15,250 bases of DNA from an uncultured Solobacterium sp. (GTDB taxonomy: Bacteria > Bacillota_I > Bacilli_A > Erysipelotrichales > Erysipelotrichaceae), in contig CALISH010000133.1 in NCBI GenBank assembly GCA_938041275.1, forward strand, positions 1 through 15,250. Direction: 5' to 3'. Below are positions 1 through 7,401 of this stretch, piece by piece (the first letter of the stretch is position 1; every line of letters starts with the position of its first letter). Position numbers and translations under genes: made by a program. The notes below the pieces were generated by a model. It searched no databases. It saw only the letters and a list, made by a program, of their open reading frames with translations, and was not told the origin of the DNA.

Positions 1-31
1 ATAATTCTATCGTTATAAAGGAGGTATCATC

Positions 32-2728
32 ATGTTACCGAAGCTAGAAAACAGTAATAATATCACTGCTATTGAAGAAGAAATTCAAATACTCAAGGAT
101 CTTTTGAATACCGCAACGCAGAATATGATTCCTTCTGATAAATTTCATCTTATTGATGAACTCTCAAATTTATCCGCAAATCATGAATACGATAAGTTAA
201 CAAATTTGATTACTTCATTATCCAATGAAGATTTAGATATTATCTCTAGATACTTCTCTGTTCTACCTTTATTAATCAATATCACAGAAGACGTAGACCT
301 TGCTTATCAAGTTAACCTACAAAATAACATTGACCAAGATTACTTAGGTAAGATCTCCACTCAGATGAATATTATCTCAAAGAGTGAACATGCTAAGGAA
401 ATCTTAGAAAATTTGAATGTAGTACCAGTACTAACGGCGCACCCTACACAAGTACAACGTAAATCAATGTTGGATCTAACAAATGAAATCCATCATTTAT
501 TACGTAAAGACCGTGACTGTAAAAAAGGATCCATCAATAAACGTAAGTGGAATGATAACCTTCACCGTTTAATTGAGCTGATTATGGAAACGGATATGAT
601 CCGTGAAAAGAAGTTAAAAGTAAAAAATGAAATCCGTAATGTGACTGACTATTACAACACTTCTTTGATTCCAGCTATCACAGCTTTAACTGCACAATAC
701 CGTAAAGAAGCCGCAAAACACGGTATCGATGTCAGTGCTGCCACCCCTATTACTATGGGTATGTGGATTGGTGGTGACCGTGATGGAAATCCATTTGTTA
801 CTGCTGAAACATTAAAAATCTCTGCTACTACACAAGCAGAAGTTATCTTGAATTATTACATCCGCAAGATTGAGGAGATGTATTTCTACTATGCAGTTTC
901 ATCTAGTATCTCTCACGTCTCTCTAGATGTTGAAAAGATGGCTGCTCTTTCAAGCGATACTTCTGTCTACCGTGAGAAAGAACCATATCGTAAAGCATTT
1001 CACTATATACTAGAAAGACTACAAAATACATATCGCAATTTTACGCAGAGTACAAATTATGAAGTATGTTATGAAACAGTAGAACAGTTCCAGAATGATT
1101 TACTCACGATTAAAAAGTCTCTTATCGAAAATAATGATGCGATTCTAACAACCGGCAGTTTTAATGAAGTGCTACAGGCTACAGAAATCTTTGGCTTCTA
1201 TCTTGCAAGTATAGATATGCGTCAAGACTCAAGTGTCTTAGAAGCATGTGTTGCAGAGTTATTGAAGTCTGCAAATATCGAACAAGACTACAGTAGTCTT
1301 GACGAAGAAAAGAAATGTGCCTTATTACTGGAACTATTAAACAATGACCCACGTATCTTATCAGCAACACACGCACCAAAATCAGAATTATTATCCAAGG
1401 AACTTGCGATTTTCCAAACCGCAAGAGAGCTTAAAGATCGCATGGGTGAGAATGTAATTCGTCAACATATCATCTCTCACTCCGAAAGTATCTCTGATAT
1501 GCTCGAATTGGCAACCCTACTCAAGGAAGTTGGATTAGTTGATAACGAACATAGTCGTATGCAGATTGTTCCACTCTTCGAAACAATTGAAGACTTACAA
1601 AACGCAAATGAAATCATGCGTACATACTTAAATATTCCTCTTGTCAGAAAATGGTTGAATGATCAAAAGTTCTATCAGGAGATTATGCTTGGATACTCTG
1701 ATTCCAATAAAGATGGAGGATATCTGTCCTCTGGTTGGTATTTATACAAGGCACAGCGTGAACTATCTACCATCGGTGATGAATGTGGTGTAAAGATTAC
1801 CTTCTTCCATGGTCGTGGTGGAACAGTTGGTCGTGGTGGTGGACCATCCTACGATGCGATTACTTCTCAACCATTCGGTTCTATTAAAGACCGTATACGT
1901 CTAACCGAGCAAGGAGAAGTCATCGGTAATAAGTATGGTAATCGAGACTCAGCATACTACAATCTAGAAATGTTGATTTCCTCTACTTTAAACCGCATGG
2001 TTAATCCAATGGTATTAAGTAAAGAAACATTGAATGAATACTACACGATCATGGATCCAATCGTAGAAAATTCAAATGTAATCTATCGTGATTTAGTATT
2101 CAATAATCCATATTTCTATCCATATTTCTTTGCAGCAAGTCCAATCAAAGAAATATCCAGTTTAAATATTGGCTCACGTCCAGCAGCACGTAAAACAATT
2201 ACAGATATCAACGGCTTACGTGCAATCCCATGGGTATTCTCCTGGTCACAGAATCGAATCATGTTGCCAGGATGGTATGGTATTGGCTCAGCCATGCAAC
2301 AATATATCGACCAAAACCCAGAAAAAAACCTAGCAAAATTACAGCAGATGTATCAGACATGGCCATTCTTTAAATCATTACTAGAGAATGCAGATATGGT
2401 GCTATCTAAGTCAAATATGGATATTGCAAAACAGTATAGCAATCTTTGTGAAGATGAAGAAACCCGCTCTGTATTCGATCGTATTGAAGCTGAGTGGCAG
2501 CTTACAAAGAAAGTCTTACTACAGATTGAAAAACATACTGAACTCATTCAAGACTTACCTGCATTAAGAGGAAGCTTAGATTATCGTCTTCCTTACTTCG
2601 ATATTCTAAATTACATTCAGATTGAGCTGATTAAACGTATCCGCCAAGGACAATACACAGAAGAGCTTGAAAAGACAATCCACGTTACCATCAATGGTAT
2701 CGCAACCGGATTAAGAAACTCTGGATAA
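32..2728 (+). CDS. ppc: Phosphoenolpyruvate carboxylase
   Basis: This enzyme carboxylates phosphoenolpyruvate with bicarbonate to give oxaloacetate and phosphate, the anaplerotic feed into the cytosolic C4-acid pool. The 898 residues match the usual family length of about 880-920. The diagnostic motifs are present in order: VLTAHPTQ with catalytic His137, GGDRDGNP at about 247-254, GYSDSNKDGG at about 555, the glycine-rich HGRGGTVGRGGG loop with His593, RLTEQGEVI, and RAIPWVFSWSQNR at about 729. The chain ends in RNSG, keeping the C-terminal glycine typical of the family. The start is fixed by AAGGAGG nine bases upstream of the ATG. The promoter lies off the left edge. The nitroreductase gene follows after nine bases, so the two are probably cotranscribed. 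No defect is seen; the assignment is very secure. Confidence 0.98.
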   Translation: MLPKLENSNNITAIEEEIQILKDLLNTATQNMIPSDKFHLIDELSNLSANHEYDKLTNLITSLSNEDLDIISRYFSVLPLLINITEDVDLAYQVNLQNNIDQDYLGKISTQMNIISKSEHAKEILENLNVVPVLTAHPTQVQRKSMLDLTNEIHHLLRKDRDCKKGSINKRKWNDNLHRLIELIMETDMIREKKLKVKNEIRNVTDYYNTSLIPAITALTAQYRKEAAKHGIDVSAATPITMGMWIGGDRDGNPFVTAETLKISATTQAEVILNYYIRKIEEMYFYYAVSSSISHVSLDVEKMAALSSDTSVYREKEPYRKAFHYILERLQNTYRNFTQSTNYEVCYETVEQFQNDLLTIKKSLIENNDAILTTGSFNEVLQATEIFGFYLASIDMRQDSSVLEACVAELLKSANIEQDYSSLDEEKKCALLLELLNNDPRILSATHAPKSELLSKELAIFQTARELKDRMGENVIRQHIISHSESISDMLELATLLKEVGLVDNEHSRMQIVPLFETIEDLQNANEIMRTYLNIPLVRKWLNDQKFYQEIMLGYSDSNKDGGYLSSGWYLYKAQRELSTIGDECGVKITFFHGRGGTVGRGGGPSYDAITSQPFGSIKDRIRLTEQGEVIGNKYGNRDSAYYNLEMLISSTLNRMVNPMVLSKETLNEYYTIMDPIVENSNVIYRDLVFNNPYFYPYFFAASPIKEISSLNIGSRPAARKTITDINGLRAIPWVFSWSQNRIMLPGWYGIGSAMQQYIDQNPEKNLAKLQQMYQTWPFFKSLLENADMVLSKSNMDIAKQYSNLCEDEETRSVFDRIEAEWQLTKKVLLQIEKHTELIQDLPALRGSLDYRLPYFDILNYIQIELIKRIRQGQYTEELEKTIHVTINGIATGLRNSG

Positions 2729-2737
2729 GGAGGATTC

Positions 2738-3256
2738 ATGAACTTTACTACATTGGCGAAAAAACGGTATTCTTGCCGTAAAATTTCTTCAAGACCTATT
2801 GAAGCAGAAAAGTTAGAAGCTATTAAACAAGCAGCCATCGCTGCACCTACTGCTCATAACTTTCAACCACTAAAAGTCTGGTTGATTCAATCACCAGAAG
2901 CACTAGAAAAAATTAAATCCGTAACACAGCAAAAATTCCTACATACATCCCCTACGTGTTTCATCGTTGGTAGTGACGCAAGCAAAGGATGGGTACGTGA
3001 AGAAGATTCTATGAGCTTTGCGGATGTAGACGCAAGTATTGTTGCAACACACATCATGCTCGCAATCCAAGATGAAGGGCTAGCAACAACTTGGATTGGC
3101 AATTTTTCACCAGAGAAGATCAAAGAAGTATTCCCAATGATGAAATCTTATAACTTGATTGCCATCTTCCCTGTTGGATATGCTGAAGAAGACGCAAAAC
3201 CATCACACTTACATACTACACGTAAGAGCGAAGAAGAATTTATTGAAATACTATAA
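2738..3256 (+). CDS. Nitroreductase family FMN-dependent oxidoreductase
   Basis: A 172-residue member of the short nitroreductase family, which are flavin enzymes reducing nitro compounds, quinones or similar acceptors with NAD(P)H, usually as cytosolic homodimers. The N-terminal RYSCRKISSRPIE segment (about 9-21) and APTAHNFQPLKVW (about 36-48) match the FMN phosphate and ring contacts. DASIVATHIMLAIQDEGLATTWIG (in two parts, about 92-115) matches the helix and loop that close the flavin site. The length suits the short single-domain subfamily. AAGGAGG overlaps the ppc stop codon and sits five bases before the ATG, which fixes the start and implies translation linked to ppc. The true substrate cannot be read from the sequence. 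The gene is followed at once by a strong terminator. Confidence 0.93.
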   Translation: MNFTTLAKKRYSCRKISSRPIEAEKLEAIKQAAIAAPTAHNFQPLKVWLIQSPEALEKIKSVTQQKFLHTSPTCFIVGSDASKGWVREEDSMSFADVDASIVATHIMLAIQDEGLATTWIGNFSPEKIKEVFPMMKSYNLIAIFPVGYAEEDAKPSHLHTTRKSEEEFIEIL

Positions 3257-3258
3257 AG

Positions 3259-3296
3259 AATAGAGAGATGATTATGTTCATCTCTCTATTGTTTTT
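3259..3296 (+). terminator. Intrinsic terminator, probably bidirectional
   Basis: A perfect 13-base-pair stem (3259-3271 with 3278-3290, arm AATAGAGAGATGA) with a six-base loop is followed by GTTTTT. It ends the ppc-nitroreductase transcript. Read on the minus strand the stem is followed by TTCTTTAT, so it may also end the convergent gene, whose stop codon lies at 3295-3297. Confidence 0.9.
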
Positions 3297-3633
3297 ATCC
3301 TACTTCAGTCATTACTTTTCCAATATAGTAAATTCCATATACCAAACCACTTACAATTACTAGGCGGAATAACGCAGATAAGGCTACTATAAAATATCCC
3401 CGTTTGTCATTGGTATCCAGTGGAATACATAGTAGTATTGCAAGTATCTTCATGATAATACTTGTGGTTACAATATATGCACCAAATCGGAAAATAAAGC
3501 CAACCATTAGAAATCCAAATTCAACACTACATAAACCCAATGCAAAACCTAGCACAAAACATATCACTAAAATGATATCAATCGCAATGGATGTCCATAA
3601 ACTTAGTTTTATATAATTCTCTTTTGTGTTCAT
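3295..3633 (-). CDS. Small four-helix membrane protein, function unknown
   Basis: A 112-residue, very hydrophobic protein that I do not recognise. Four likely membrane segments are visible: about 10-34, 38-58, 60-72 and 82-106, with a short charged loop DTNDKRG between the last two. There is no signal peptide cleavage site and no cysteine pattern or catalytic motif. The start is an ATG, but the upstream ribosome site is weak (GATAGGTAA). A TTGACA hexamer lies upstream at 3677-3672 on the minus strand, but no good -10 sits at the correct distance. It stands alone, convergent with the nitroreductase gene, and shares that gene's terminator. The reading frame fills the interval and has normal low-GC codon use, so I take it as real, of unknown role. 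Confidence 0.7.
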   Translation of the reverse strand: MNTKENYIKLSLWTSIAIDIILVICFVLGFALGLCSVEFGFLMVGFIFRFGAYIVTTSIIMKILAILLCIPLDTNDKRGYFIVALSALFRLVIVSGLVYGIYYIGKVMTEVG

Positions 3634-3790
3634 TTAACTTACCTATCCACTACCAAAGTAGTCCTACTAATTGTCAATCGAAAAGTCTTTAATAGCAATT
3701 TCATCTTAGCATAAGAAATGAATTTGTGAATATGTCTTATACCAATGATTGCTTATAGACTAAGTATTTCCATGAATTTATAAAATAAAG

Positions 3791-4411
3791 TTATACACCT
3801 TTGCTCTCTAATTCTTGTAGAACTTCAAAGATATCTCCATCAACACAGATACTACGTTCCACAATTTCCTTAGGACAATATGATTCTTGATAGTTTAGAC
3901 ATGCATATACAGCATTTGAATTCTCATACACCATTTGCCAAAAAGGATATTTGATGATAATAGGAGTATTCCCACCTACTCCAAGTTCTAGATATAAAAC
4001 ATGTTTATTCTTATATTTCTCTAAACCCTCGAGGTTATCGTATCCATCAATCTGTGAGTGTCTTGATGGATTCACAGGAGCCTTTGTAGCAAGATTGTCC
4101 CAGTGTTCAGCAATTTTTCCTTCTTCATCAAAACGGAAAATATCAAATGTCACCTGTTTACCCATACCAGCAAAGTTATACACAGTTTGCAATAACACCT
4201 TATCACCATCTTCAAATGCTCTGATATTTTCAACTGTTGTTTTTACTGGTGCAGATGCTAGATATTCTACTGCTTATAAAAATGCACCGGATCCAGTGCC
4301 ATACGCTAGATTCTGCTGAATATAATCCTCAGCTAATAATTCCTTTATCTTTTCTGTATTGCCTATTGTTAATGTGTTAATTAACTATAATACTTTTTCA
4401 ATTTTTGCTAT
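3791..4411 (-). pseudogene. Chimeric pseudogene: SnoaL/NTF2-like N-terminus fused to sirtuin C-terminus
   Basis: Reading the minus-strand frame through its stops gives a SnoaL-like NTF2-fold protein: LINTLTIGNTEKIKELLAED near the start, then ENIRAFEDGDKV, VTFDIFRFDEEGKIAEHWDNL and NPSRHSQIDG. The frame contains TAG at 4387-4385 (codon 9) and TAA at 4276-4274 (codon 46). A good ribosome site, AAAGGAG, sits nine bases before an ATA at 4411-4409 where ATG would be expected, so the start is lost too. After QIDG (about 4043) the similarity changes: LYLELGVGGNTPIIIKYPFW and YCPKEIVERSICVDGDI belong to the C-terminal end of bacterial Sir2-family NAD-dependent deacylases. The gene therefore looks like a deletion fusion of two neighbours, followed or preceded by nonsense decay. 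The last 135 codons remain open from a GTG at 4198 but lack a ribosome site. Family assignments are from recalled motifs. Confidence 0.8.
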
Positions 4412-4470
4412 GTTATTGTTCTCCTTTATCGTCTTGTTGTAATATTTGAACGTTAAATCCTTGTATTATA

Positions 4471-4517
4471 AAGAAAAACTATGCTCCATCTCTTGCTATA
4501 TTTGAGATATTGCATAG
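4471..4517 (-). terminator. Intrinsic terminator after the TetR/DUF2871 operon
   Basis: On the minus strand CTATGC and ATCTC pair with GAGAT and GCATAG around a three-by-three internal loop (4517-4479). The run TTTTTCTT follows (4478-4471). It lies 16 bases past the stop of the membrane-protein gene and separates it from the pseudogene. A TATAAT at 4470-4465 directly after it may be the pseudogene's old -10 box. Confidence 0.75.
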
Positions 4518-4532
4518 CTAACTTCAAATCAA

Positions 4533-5624
4533 TTACTTGGTTTCTATTAATTTTTCAATATTGAATACTTTTACTAAAGTCCAAATTAATCCAACTGATA
4601 GTAAGATATGTCCTAAACCACTCATTCCATTCAACGCTGACATATTGATGGTATTTCTATTCATGTCTAAAGCTTCAACAATTAGACTCACAATTTCATG
4701 AACACCAAGCACAAACATATTTACAACAGTAAACACGAGTCCTGACTCCATCACATAAATTGGACGCTTCAACTTCTGTAGTTGTTCATTCGACATATTA
4801 CCTGTCAAAAGATATAAGAGCAACATACCAATAAAGCCAAGTGTTAAGACATGTCCATGAATCTTACCTAAATGTGTTGGCTCGTAATATAAATAGAATT
4901 TGCTGAACTCACGATAGAAAACACCAGCAAGCAATCCCATAATTAGGTTTATAAACGCAAGCCCTAGTAGATTGATTCGCTCAAAAGTACAAATATAATA
5001 CTTATATCCAAATACAACTATCAATAAATATGCAACTGTCTTAGGCATCATAAGTGCGCCAACGATTGGATATGTATCACTCCATAACACGACTGGAATA
5101 TAGAATAGAAAGCTAAGAAGAATCAAAATCCACATATTAGCCAGTCCTTCTTTCACCCTTTCCTGATATGACCAGTAAATGAGTAAAGCACCCATAATTG
5201 CGAAAGGAATATTACGATAAATACCAAACATATAATTTCCTTCTGATGTGCCCCAGTTATTCATTGGCATCAGAACTAGAATGATTCGTACTAGCGCTAA
5301 TGCATAGATTATTAACATTTTATTTTTGTCCATATCACCACTTTGTCTACGATAAAAGTAATAATACAGAACATAGAAAACAGTCATTGTGATACTAGTT
5401 ATAAATTGCCCCCATGACAATACAAAACTATATGTTTCAAAGCCAAAAGGACTAAGATGTGCAACGATTCTTGGAACTAAGTGGAATGCATCCCCCATGC
5501 CTAATAAAATTGCCATGATACCAAATAACTTTGCACCTTTTGTTTTTTCTAGCAATAGTCTAACGCCTAAACCAATTACAAGTGATAAATATGTCACATC
5601 AAATAAACTCTCAAAGATTGCCAT
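4533..5624 (-). CDS. Polytopic membrane protein with C-terminal DUF2871-like domain
   Basis: A membrane protein of 363 residues with about ten to eleven hydrophobic segments. The C-terminal third, from about 220, resembles DUF2871: GVFYREFSKF (about 234-243), then an H-x-H pair in GKIHGHVLTLGF, and a last helix with SGLGHILLSVGLI. The N-terminal two thirds are a further set of helices, including GDAFHLVPR near residue 45, that are not part of the standard DUF2871 unit. Conserved membrane histidines suggest a metal or haem ligand role, but that is inference. The gene overlaps the end of the tetR gene. An ATG at 5630 is only three bases from GGAG, while the ATG at 5624 is nine bases away, so I prefer 5624. 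It is cotranscribed with and presumably controlled by the TetR protein. Transport substrate or enzymatic role is unknown. Confidence 0.85.
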   Translation of the reverse strand: MAIFESLFDVTYLSLVIGLGVRLLLEKTKGAKLFGIMAILLGMGDAFHLVPRIVAHLSPFGFETYSFVLSWGQFITSITMTVFYVLYYYFYRRQSGDMDKNKMLIIYALALVRIILVLMPMNNWGTSEGNYMFGIYRNIPFAIMGALLIYWSYQERVKEGLANMWILILLSFLFYIPVVLWSDTYPIVGALMMPKTVAYLLIVVFGYKYYICTFERINLLGLAFINLIMGLLAGVFYREFSKFYLYYEPTHLGKIHGHVLTLGFIGMLLLYLLTGNMSNEQLQKLKRPIYVMESGLVFTVVNMFVLGVHEIVSLIVEALDMNRNTINMSALNGMSGLGHILLSVGLIWTLVKVFNIEKLIETK

Positions 5625-6195
5625 TATCATTTACTCCTTTCATAATCCAATGAATATGCTGGCTAAATTTCTTTTGGAATTCCTGTGAAGACCACCGCTC
5701 CTGAAAGTTCCTTTTAATTAGCATGTGTACAACTCCTTGCAGATAATACATTTTTTCTCTTTCAATTGAGTTTTGATCTGTAAAAATTTGAATTTGATTC
5801 TGATACTCTTTTTTCCATCTCACATCTAGATTTTCATCCCAGTAAAGATATCTATTCTTATAAATAGAATATGCATCTGGGGCAAAGAGAATATCTGAAA
5901 TTAACTCACTATACTCCAGTAAAGCTATTTCAAGATTACCTTTTTTCTCATAAAGTAGCTTCATAAATAACTTATGAATATCCGTCACTTCTACATTCAA
6001 AACGGTAAAGTATGCATCTTCAAGATCATCAAAGTATTGATAGAAGCTCCCCCTTGCAATTCCTAACTCTTCAACAATCTCCTTGACCGTAACCTCTTGA
6101 AATGGTTTTTCTTGAAATATCTTTTTTAAAACAATCAACACTTTTTCTTTCTTATCAGTTTTCAAGTTTTCAAAAGTATCTTTCGCCAAATACAT
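5611..6195 (-). CDS. TetR/AcrR-family transcriptional repressor
   Basis: The N-terminal domain is a TetR helix-turn-helix: VKEIVEELGIARGSFYQYF (about residues 35-53) after the lead helix KEKVLIVLKKIFQEK. The remaining 130 residues are a divergent helical ligand and dimer domain, as usual in this family; the size of about 194 is normal. The frame is open up to 6234, but that position lies in the -10 box of the promoter, so the real start must be downstream: ATG at 6195 or TTG at 6189. GGGGGG at 6203-6198 gives a better distance to the TTG (eight bases) than to the ATG. The gene overlaps the DUF2871 gene by about 14 bases, indicating coupled translation. Two palindromes at its own promoter imply autorepression. 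The inducer is unknown. Confidence 0.92.
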   Translation of the reverse strand: MYLAKDTFENLKTDKKEKVLIVLKKIFQEKPFQEVTVKEIVEELGIARGSFYQYFDDLEDAYFTVLNVEVTDIHKLFMKLLYEKKGNLEIALLEYSELISDILFAPDAYSIYKNRYLYWDENLDVRWKKEYQNQIQIFTDQNSIEREKMYYLQGVVHMLIKRNFQERWSSQEFQKKFSQHIHWIMKGVNDNGNL

Positions 6196-6208
6196 CACCC
6201 CCCAAAAA

Positions 6209-6221
6209 TGACACTGTGTCA
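6209..6221. promoter_or_regulatory. TetR operator O1 (leader position)
   Basis: TGACACTGTGTCA is a perfect palindrome with six-base arms around one central base. It lies just downstream of the expected transcription start (near 6227 on the minus strand) and before the ribosome site of the tetR gene. It shares the TGACA-N3-TGTCA pattern with O2, centre to centre 33 bases, about three helical turns. Confidence 0.85.
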
Positions 6222-6233
6222 CTTCATAAATCA

Positions 6234-6262
6234 ATTATGAATGACATAGTGTCATTTGTCAA
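6234..6262 (-). promoter_or_regulatory. Sigma-A-type promoter of the TetR/DUF2871 operon
   Basis: On the minus strand TTGACA (6262-6257) and CATAAT (6239-6234) are separated by exactly 17 bases. The start of transcription would be near 6227, giving a leader of about 32 bases. Operator O2 fills the spacer, so a bound repressor would block RNA polymerase directly. Confidence 0.88.
6242..6254. promoter_or_regulatory. TetR operator O2 (promoter spacer)
   Basis: TGACATAGTGTCA has arms TGACA and TGTCA around TAG and lies wholly between the -35 and -10 boxes. It matches the pattern of O1 and is identical over all 13 bases to a third site at 7514-7526. Confidence 0.87.
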
Positions 6263-6267
6263 AATAT

Positions 6268-6347
6268 TTACTCTGATTTATAGGAAATCATTAAATAATC
6301 ATTGCTTCCTTCTATATACTTTCCTTTTGCTACTAAACGAAAATATC
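6268..6347 (-). pseudogene. Possible C-terminal gene remnant, unrecognised
   Basis: A short minus-strand frame reads FRLVAKGKYIEGSNDYLM and then ISYKSE before TAA at 6270-6268. The composition looks like coding sequence, but there is no start codon or ribosome site. It lies between the end of the broken GNAT and the tetR promoter, in a different frame from the GNAT. It may be the tail of a gene otherwise lost from this eroded stretch. I cannot name a family. Confidence 0.3.
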
Positions 6348-6806
6348 TTATAAAACAAAGCGATATACATTTACTTTTCTTTTACCAGCTTGATACATAT
6401 CACTTGTTTCCGGAATATCCGCGATTTCCAAAAGTGCTCCACCCAGCCTTTCACAGGTTCGCAATGATGCAATGTTATTTGGTTCACATGTAATGATTAA
6501 ATAGCCTAACTCATGTTCTCTTGCTAACGCAAATAATAGTTTACAAGCTTTTGCAGCGTAATGATGCCCTCTAAAATTCTCGTCAATCTGATATCCGATA
6601 TTGCCTCCAAGATATGTTTTATCATTATGCCCTACTCTTAAATTACATTCGCCAATTTTCCTACCGTCAAGCAAACAGATATGAAAATGATAAGCAGGAA
6701 GCCCTTCTTTTTCAGGTTGTTCTTCCGTTGTTTGTATTAGACATAAATAGATCTCTTAATCCTTCAGTTTATGCGTTGTAAAAATATTTTCCACGCTTAA
6801 TTTCAC
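6348..6806 (-). pseudogene. GNAT acetyltransferase gene broken by one in-frame stop
   Basis: From a GTG at 6806, five bases after GGAGG, the frame gives VKLSVENIFTTHKLKD, then TAA at 6758-6756 (codon 17), then EIYLCLIQTTEEQPEKEG and a full GNAT fold. The rest carries KIGECNLRVGHND, GNIGYQIDENFRGHHYAAKA (the acetyl-CoA loop) and ITCEPNNIASLRTCERLGG, the usual motif B asparagine region. Total length of 152 codons suits the RimJ/RimL-like branch, which acetylates amino groups of proteins or small molecules. At the stop the family commonly has glycine (KDGEI), so one or two base changes probably killed the gene. A TTG at 6674 could start a 108-residue piece, but it has no ribosome site and would lack the first strand and helix. 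Substrate unknown. Confidence 0.75.
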
Positions 6807-6860
6807 GCACACCTCCATTACATAGACAAACTCGCAAAATGCATTGCAATTCTACGAGAA

Positions 6861-7304
6861 TCAAATCTTTCTCTCAGATAAATATTGCTTGATTTCATCC
6901 GCAGTCAATTTTCTTACTTGTGTATTTGGATATTCCTTATATTCTTTCACCGAAAAAATAGGACTCATTTTTTCACAAGATTTCCCTTTATTCTTTTTTA
7001 AGTATAAGTGTAGCTCTTCATCGTTTGCGAAAATTTTATAAGAAAGTCTGCTATCTTTACTTCTTAGTTCATAAATACCGCATGGTTTTTTCATTGTATA
7101 ATCAGCTGTTCTTAAGTATAATTTTGCAATTTCTAGCGACTTAAATGGAAAATTCCATCGCTGTAATAGTCTGTTCGGATCACGTTCAATACAAATGCAT
7201 CTACCGCAACTGCCACAAATATATTGCGTATGATTCTCTAAACACTCTAACGGATTTAATAGCGGGGTAATTCTACTTTTATCAACATAACATTCAACAC
7301 ACAT
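6861..7304 (-). CDS. Conserved cysteine-rich protein, function unknown
   Basis: A protein of 147 residues that I take to belong to a conserved hypothetical family of low-GC anaerobes. Cysteines 2 and 5 (MCVEC) and the cluster CGSCGRCIC at 30-38 suggest a zinc-ribbon or other metal site. The middle, QRWNFPFKSLEIAKLYLRTA (about 48-67) and KKPCGIYEL, is well ordered. The end, EYPNTQVRKLTADEIKQYL, is helical and charged. There is no signal peptide or membrane segment, so it is cytosolic. I start it at ATG 7304, preceded by AAAGGA at about 12-13 bases. The frame is open to 7379, but only through a TTG with no ribosome site. It stands alone between a dead GNAT and a gene-poor interval. A nucleic-acid or metal-binding role is inference only. 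Confidence 0.72.
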   Translation of the reverse strand: MCVECYVDKSRITPLLNPLECLENHTQYICGSCGRCICIERDPNRLLQRWNFPFKSLEIAKLYLRTADYTMKKPCGIYELRSKDSRLSYKIFANDEELHLYLKKNKGKSCEKMSPIFSVKEYKEYPNTQVRKLTADEIKQYLSERKI

Positions 7305-7401
7305 CTTACAATCACATCCTTTTCGATTCCAATGTATATTGAAATTCTCAAAAACACAATATACTATTTTGCCAAGCAAATTAATTGCGTGGCTTTCGTA
7401 G

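Noticed and set aside
1179..1424. Open frame on the minus strand inside ppc
   Set aside because: It lies wholly inside a confirmed ppc gene, with no ribosome site and no recognisable domain. The same applies to the frames at 2353-2547, 2617-2838 and 2887-3123.
3951..4319. 122-codon plus-strand frame opposite the SnoaL/sirtuin pseudogene
   Set aside because: The minus strand shows clear family motifs over the same bases. The plus frame is its shadow and lacks a ribosome site.
6302..6493. Plus-strand frames near the tetR promoter and GNAT pseudogene
   Set aside because: They run antisense to recognised coding sequence, lack ribosome sites and show no motif.
3791..6806. Stop-codon reassignment to explain the in-frame TAA and TAG codons
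   Set aside because: Both TAA and TAG are used as normal stops by intact genes in the window, and the start codon of the same pseudogene is also lost, so decay is the simpler reading.
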